Positions 59,500-64,000 of a stretch of DNA of 64,000 bases are shown here, in pieces. Source of the DNA: Chamaecrista fasciculata (lineage: Eukaryota; Streptophyta; Magnoliopsida; Fabales; Fabaceae). The notes below the pieces were generated by a model that had not been told where the DNA came from, ran no database searches, and saw only the letters and a list, made by a program, of their open reading frames with translations. A program made the translations under genes and the position numbers. Location: NCBI GenBank assembly GCA_003254925.1, contig QANZ01000295.1, positions 93,937 to 157,936 on the forward strand, written 5' to 3'. Positions within the stretch are counted from its first letter, which is position 1. Each line of letters begins with the position of its first letter.

Positions 59500-62400
59500 A
59501 CAAATCAAAAGCTTTGTTCCTCTAAAAATTTTGAGCAGGGAAAAGATGGAGAAATTATTCGATCTAGGGAGTAAATAATAACTCTGGCCTTTGCTATGAA
59601 TTTATCTAGCATCATTATTATTATTATTATAATTATCAAGTTTGTTATTATTATTTATTAACAAAAAATAAAAAAAAAAGCTGGAGAAGAGATATTTCGC
59701 AGGAAAAAACCATCTCCAAATTCGCACAAAGGCACAGCCATAGCCTTCAAAGCACGACGCCGACGACGGAGCTCCTCCCCCTCATCGTCCGTCGCTTCCG
59801 CCACGGTCCCGCCACCGAACGCCGCAGACTCCATCGCCGGTCAGCTCTGGAGAAACGGCGCACGTGACGCTGCACACAGATTCGTCTCCACGGAGCTTTT
59901 TTCTCCGATTCGTTCACCGCTGCTGCCGCCGCCGAACACGACTCAGCCGTTGATCGTCGCAGACACTGTCGCCGGCCGGATCTGGAGGACCACCGCCGTT
60001 CTCCGCTGTAAAGGAACCGCCGAGGAAGAAGCTCTCTCCATGCTTCCTTCTCACGGAGCTCTCCCCGACTCTGTTTTCTCCGCCACTCGTCCGCCATCGC
60101 TGCTATCGCCGGTCTTTTTCTCTCCGACGAACGCGGCGGACTCCGTCGCTGTTCCACGATTCGGAGACTCCGCCGCTGTTCGCGAACTCCGCCGCTGTTC
60201 CACGATTTGGAAGTCCCGCCGCCGTTCCACAAGTTGGAGGGTCCGCCGTTTAATGTTCTTGCTCGCGATTTGGAAAACGCCGATAATCGGGTAACCTCTT
60301 CCAATTTTTATCTTTAACATTTTTCTGGAAATATGTCTGATCAGTTGCTGTTTCATGTTTTACTAAGATTAGGCTAAGTATATCTAATCATGAACTGAGT
60401 TTAAACTAGCCAAATAGAACATCTGATGGCGAATTGAGCTAATTAATCAATGATTTTTTTTGCTGAATTTATGCATAATGGCTTGGAATTTTTGAACTTC
60501 ACTCGATGACTTTCAAACGGTCTAAGCGCTTGGTGTTGCAATATGGGTCATTGTCACTCTAATTTAATCCCCCGTCAAAATGGATTCTGGCACCAATGGG
60601 TGAATCAAGGAAATTAAATTACTTTATTTGACTGATCACACCATGATTAAGGAAGCAAGTTATATGCATGTGAACCATATTTCAGTTTATCCATGGAAAA
60701 TTTGTATCTAATCAGTTTATTTTTGGAGGTACTTTTTGACCAAGTTTAGGCGCTGCATAAGCAGTGACACCGATGAAAGCATGAATGTCGCCGTAAACAA
60801 AGGGCGCTACCGTAAGCCTGGGCGCCATCATAAGCAAAAGTGGCGCCAAGAGCACGAGCACTGCCTAAAACATGGGCGGCGCTGCGCTGATGTGGACAAC
60901 TTGCTCCTCCCACCTCCTCCATTGTAGCGTTAATGGCGCTATCAGATAAGTCGGCCTACTAACTTATCTGTTTGAGATTATATCATGTTGGGAGTCTGAA
61001 ACATAACCTGATATTTATTTGTTATGATCTACGCAATCACAATGCATATGACATATTAATCCATTCGAATTGAGAAACCTCTGTCTGCAAAGCTGAACTT
61101 TGGTTATGCCCATATCAAAGCATGTTACACAGATATTAATCTTTAGGGATGGTGCCCCAATGGGATGGATTAGCCATGCTAGCTTTCTTTTAAACTTGAA
61201 ATTCACAGTCTCTCCCTAATTTTCTCAATTTAAACAGCATGTTATGCTATGTCACTCTTCCTTCTATATGGTAAAGTTTAATGATGTATATGCATGCTTC
61301 AATGGATTTTTATCCTTGCAACTATTTGTTTGTTTGTTTGTAAAAATAAGGTGGCCATATTCGGCAAATAAATCCCAAGGTTTATGGGTTGAGCCTGCCA
61401 TCGTGTTACTTCTTACACTAATGGATCATTGGGCCCTACACACATTTATATACCTGATTTGTGAAAGCTTAGTATGGGTGACCCTTTATTTTTTGCTTCT
61501 ATTGCATCTATCTTGATTTATAATGCAGCATGAAGGGTGACTCCCTTTGCTCAACAAGTGGAATAAAGTTATCTGTAACATGGCAAAATTCTGGAGTTCT
61601 CTTTTTGGAATTTTTCATTAGAAATCGTTGCTTCATATAATACTCTTCCAAATTGAATATTGTGGATATATCACAAAGTCGTGCTGATTTTAAAAAAAAA
61701 AATGGCATAGTACATGTCCAACGTCCAATCATGATTCATGATGCCAGGATATATCTCTTGTTATGATTAAGTAATCTTTAATTTACTAGGCACAACTTTT
61801 ACAATGTTGTTGCTAACGCCTTGCCCATGCCTCAAGAGCGTTTGAATTACATTTCTTAAAGACAGGGGTAACCTTGATAAGGAACTACACTAAGAGCAAG
61901 GATTTTGCTCCAACTTCATTATACCACTATTACTGTCAGGTATCATGATACTTTCATTTTCGAATTTTTTAACGGATATATAAAATCCTTTGTGGCCCTT
62001 GGCTCAATTTCATGTGGATTGGACTTGTTTGAATAATAATGCGCATCGAATGCTTGGTTTCACTACCATTTTTCAAAAGGCAAGGCATAGCTAAACAATA
62101 TTGTTTTAGTCTTTCTCATATATGCTAACAAGCACTGTCTTGGTATTAATATCATGTGATGACTCATCAGCTTCTTTATTTAAGAATTCAGGCACTTCTC
62201 AGCACTTGGAAATCCTTACACCGATGTCACCGTAAGTGTGGGCGTTGTCGTAAGCATAAGCGCCACAGTGCGCGAGGCGTCGCTATGGATATGGGCGCCA
62301 CCGTAAAAATGACTGAGCATATAAATGACTGATAATTTTTGTGTTTTGAACTTTACAGAAATTCAATAGGGTGGGGCAAACGCCTGGATTCTTCCTTTCA

Positions 62401-63869
62401 ACAATTAATAAAGTTAGCGCTGCTCGAGGGGACGCCCTCGGAACAGCAGCGAAAAGGCCCTCGAAGGAGCCTTGTGAGTATGGCACTCACTACCATGCGG
62501 ACCGACCCTCCCTTGGATGACTAGTCAAAACTTAGCGTATGATACGCAAAATGCTCGAAGCGTGCCCATCGCGAGGCAGCACCTTAGTGTGCAAATAAAC
62601 ATAGCGATCGAATCGTGAAAATGCTCAAGGAAGCACTAATAAATAATATTGTAAAAAGTTTTGCTGCAAGCATTAATTATTATTCTCAATTTTGTTGTTG
62701 GATTCATTAAACTAACAGTTTATGCTTAAATTATATTAGACAGATGTCTAGCCAAAATCGGCGACAAAGCCTCAGATAAATTATGGACATGGAAAGCTAA
62801 TGGACTCGATCCAAACAACATACACATTCACAGCGAGGAAAACAAAAGTCACGCCGATTCAGGCGCCTGACACACACCGAGCCTAATTAGGCAAAAATCT
62901 ACAATCACAAGGCAAAACAAGGCGCTGACGCCATCTCCAGTACAAGGCCGCCAAGCGGCAAGGGCCCTGACGCCCAACCGGTCCATGACCAAAGCCCAAT
63001 GAGGCTAAAATCGCTCAAAAGGGACGCCCTTAGCGATTCTAGCACGCCCTGACGTCCAGTGGGTGTGGCACCCACACCCCAAGCGGACCGATCCTCCCTT
63101 GGTTTTAGGACGCCCTGACGTCCAGTGAGTATGGCACTCACACCCCAAGCGGACCCTTGGGAGGCTAGCCACAAAAACATGCGCATGTATCAAACATCAA
63201 CTTTGGGTCCCAGCACCCTCGTGGAAGGCATTGCGTCCTTACCCACGACTATGGGCCATCGCCCTCACAATTAAGTCCCAGCGACTTCGTGGAAAGCATG
63301 GCGACCTGACACAAAGACCGCCAAGGTCTTCAGGAGATTCGAATGGAAACTAAGTCTCAAACTTCCCCAGCAAACGCACCAAAATCATGGACGCCGCAAG
63401 CCATGAGACTAGTAACGTGAAAATCCTCCAAACGGAGAGAGGACGCCAATGGCGTCATCAAGAAATCATAAGCGAACGACAACGTCGTTAAGCGAGACTC
63501 CTCTCGTGGGGACAAAATTTCACTTATTTCAAAGGGACTAGTGGTAATAGGCCAAATATTTGACTGTGTCCAAATGACAAAGTTCATGGCAAATGCATAA
63601 TCGGGCCAGGAAGCCTTTAGGCAGGCAAGAACGCGCAAATGGCACGACGCCGCTAAGGAGATCAAGGCGCGTGAGCGCCCAAGCAACAAAGATGCACAGG
63701 CAGTGCAAAGCACATCTTGAATCAATCCAGATCAGGATAAGCGCCCAAGCACCAGGAATGGAAGGACAAAAGCGCCTCAAAACAAACCAACGAAAAACGT
63801 TGTATCTGTCATCCACTCGTGGGGACACATCTCATGGGGACAGAGCTTCACTTCTTTTGTTGGGACTAG
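59500..63869 (+). mobile_element. Internal region of a Gypsy-type element without gag/pol
   Basis: About 4.4 kb with no retroviral-type domain in any frame. Parts: a GC-rich leader-like block (59747-60295) open on both strands by composition; AT-rich, intron-like sequence (60296-62357) that begins at a donor-like CGG|GTAACC and ends at an acceptor-like TTTGAACTTTACAG; and a GC-richer 3' part with repeated GACGCC phrases and three GTGRGT...ACYCAC hairpins. CGTAAGC/GGGCGCC phrases near 60760-60900 and 62220-62310 tie the pieces to the LTR. It looks like a non-autonomous derivative, possibly with captured host sequence. Confidence 0.6.
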
Positions 63870-63958
63870 TGATAATAGGCCCAATAATTAGGAGGCCCAA
63901 TTGGCAGAAGATGCCTTTGGGCCCAGCACGCCATAGGCCCACAGGGTAGGGCGAGAAC
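63870..63958 (+). repeat. 3' LTR start, interrupted
   Basis: Same as the first 89 bp of the 5' LTR through AGGGCGAGAAC, then broken by a new element at 63959. The rest lies outside the window. Confidence 0.88.
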
Positions 63959-64000
63959 TGTTGGGAAATCACAGAGGGAGCGCAGCGGAAGAAATTAAAA
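63959..64000. mobile_element. Start of another LTR element nested in the 3' LTR
   Basis: TGTTGGGAAATCACAG followed by GCGCAGCGGAAG, a TG-initial sequence like the LTR start of many plant Copia elements. It begins exactly where 3' LTR homology stops. Only 42 bp are visible. Confidence 0.55.

Noticed and set aside
59747..60304. 185-residue Arg/Ser-rich minus-strand ORF
   Set aside because: Same composition effect in the GC-rich part of the Gypsy-type element; the opposite strand is also open.
61244..61516. 90-residue hydrophobic ORF
   Set aside because: Lies in intron-like AT-rich sequence; hydrophobicity follows T-rich composition.

Overview
The window is AT-rich nuclear DNA of a flowering plant, most likely a eudicot (species not identifiable from sequence alone). 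It holds one convincing intact host gene, near the left edge, followed by about 55 kb of transposon-derived sequence. The plant assignment rests on a Piriformospora-indica-insensitive-2-type LRR gene with a GT-AG intron, plant En/Spm transposase remnants, Copia and Gypsy primer-binding sites, hAT, Harbinger and Mutator-like miniature elements, and a captured class III peroxidase fragment.

Layout. 1-1698: noncoding, microsatellite-rich. 1699-3696 (minus): two-exon LRR gene. 3697-9698: its upstream region, a degenerate fold-back element, a 1.5 kb Mutator-like element (6125-7620) and a 160-bp tandem duplication. About 9.7-57.2 kb: what looks like an old head-to-tail array of a unit of roughly 4-4.5 kb, all copies on the plus strand. 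The units carry the same ordered landmarks (CACTA-like end, a short exon-like block, an acidic exon-like block, a decayed GRF-type zinc-finger gene) and are broken apart by later insertions.

The insertions are: a hAT element (9871-10576); Mutator-like elements (11069-11495, 45110-46179, 52018-53080); an inverted-repeat element (13845-14731); a Copia-type LTR element without pol, combined with an En/Spm transposase pair (17656-27677); a 7 kb block with CACTA, Copia and long-LTR pieces (33524-40641); a solo LTR with a nested Harbinger MITE (41875-43212); a second inverted Harbinger MITE (43963-44392); and a 3.95 kb solo LTR (47959-51910) holding eight copies of a hairpin-forming motif. 57.2-64 kb: an LTR fragment, a fold-back Mutator-like MITE (58326-58755), and a Gypsy-type element with no recognisable gag or pol (58990 to the right end), whose 3' LTR is interrupted by the start of another LTR element.

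The genes do not form a pathway. The informative biology is the order of events. Two array units share a hAT MITE and a peroxidase-carrying Pack-MULE at the same internal positions, so part of the array was duplicated after those insertions. Five Mutator-type elements share GGG-type termini and 9-bp AT-rich target duplications. No CRISPR, rRNA or convincing tRNA gene was seen. One base is unresolved (N at 8672).
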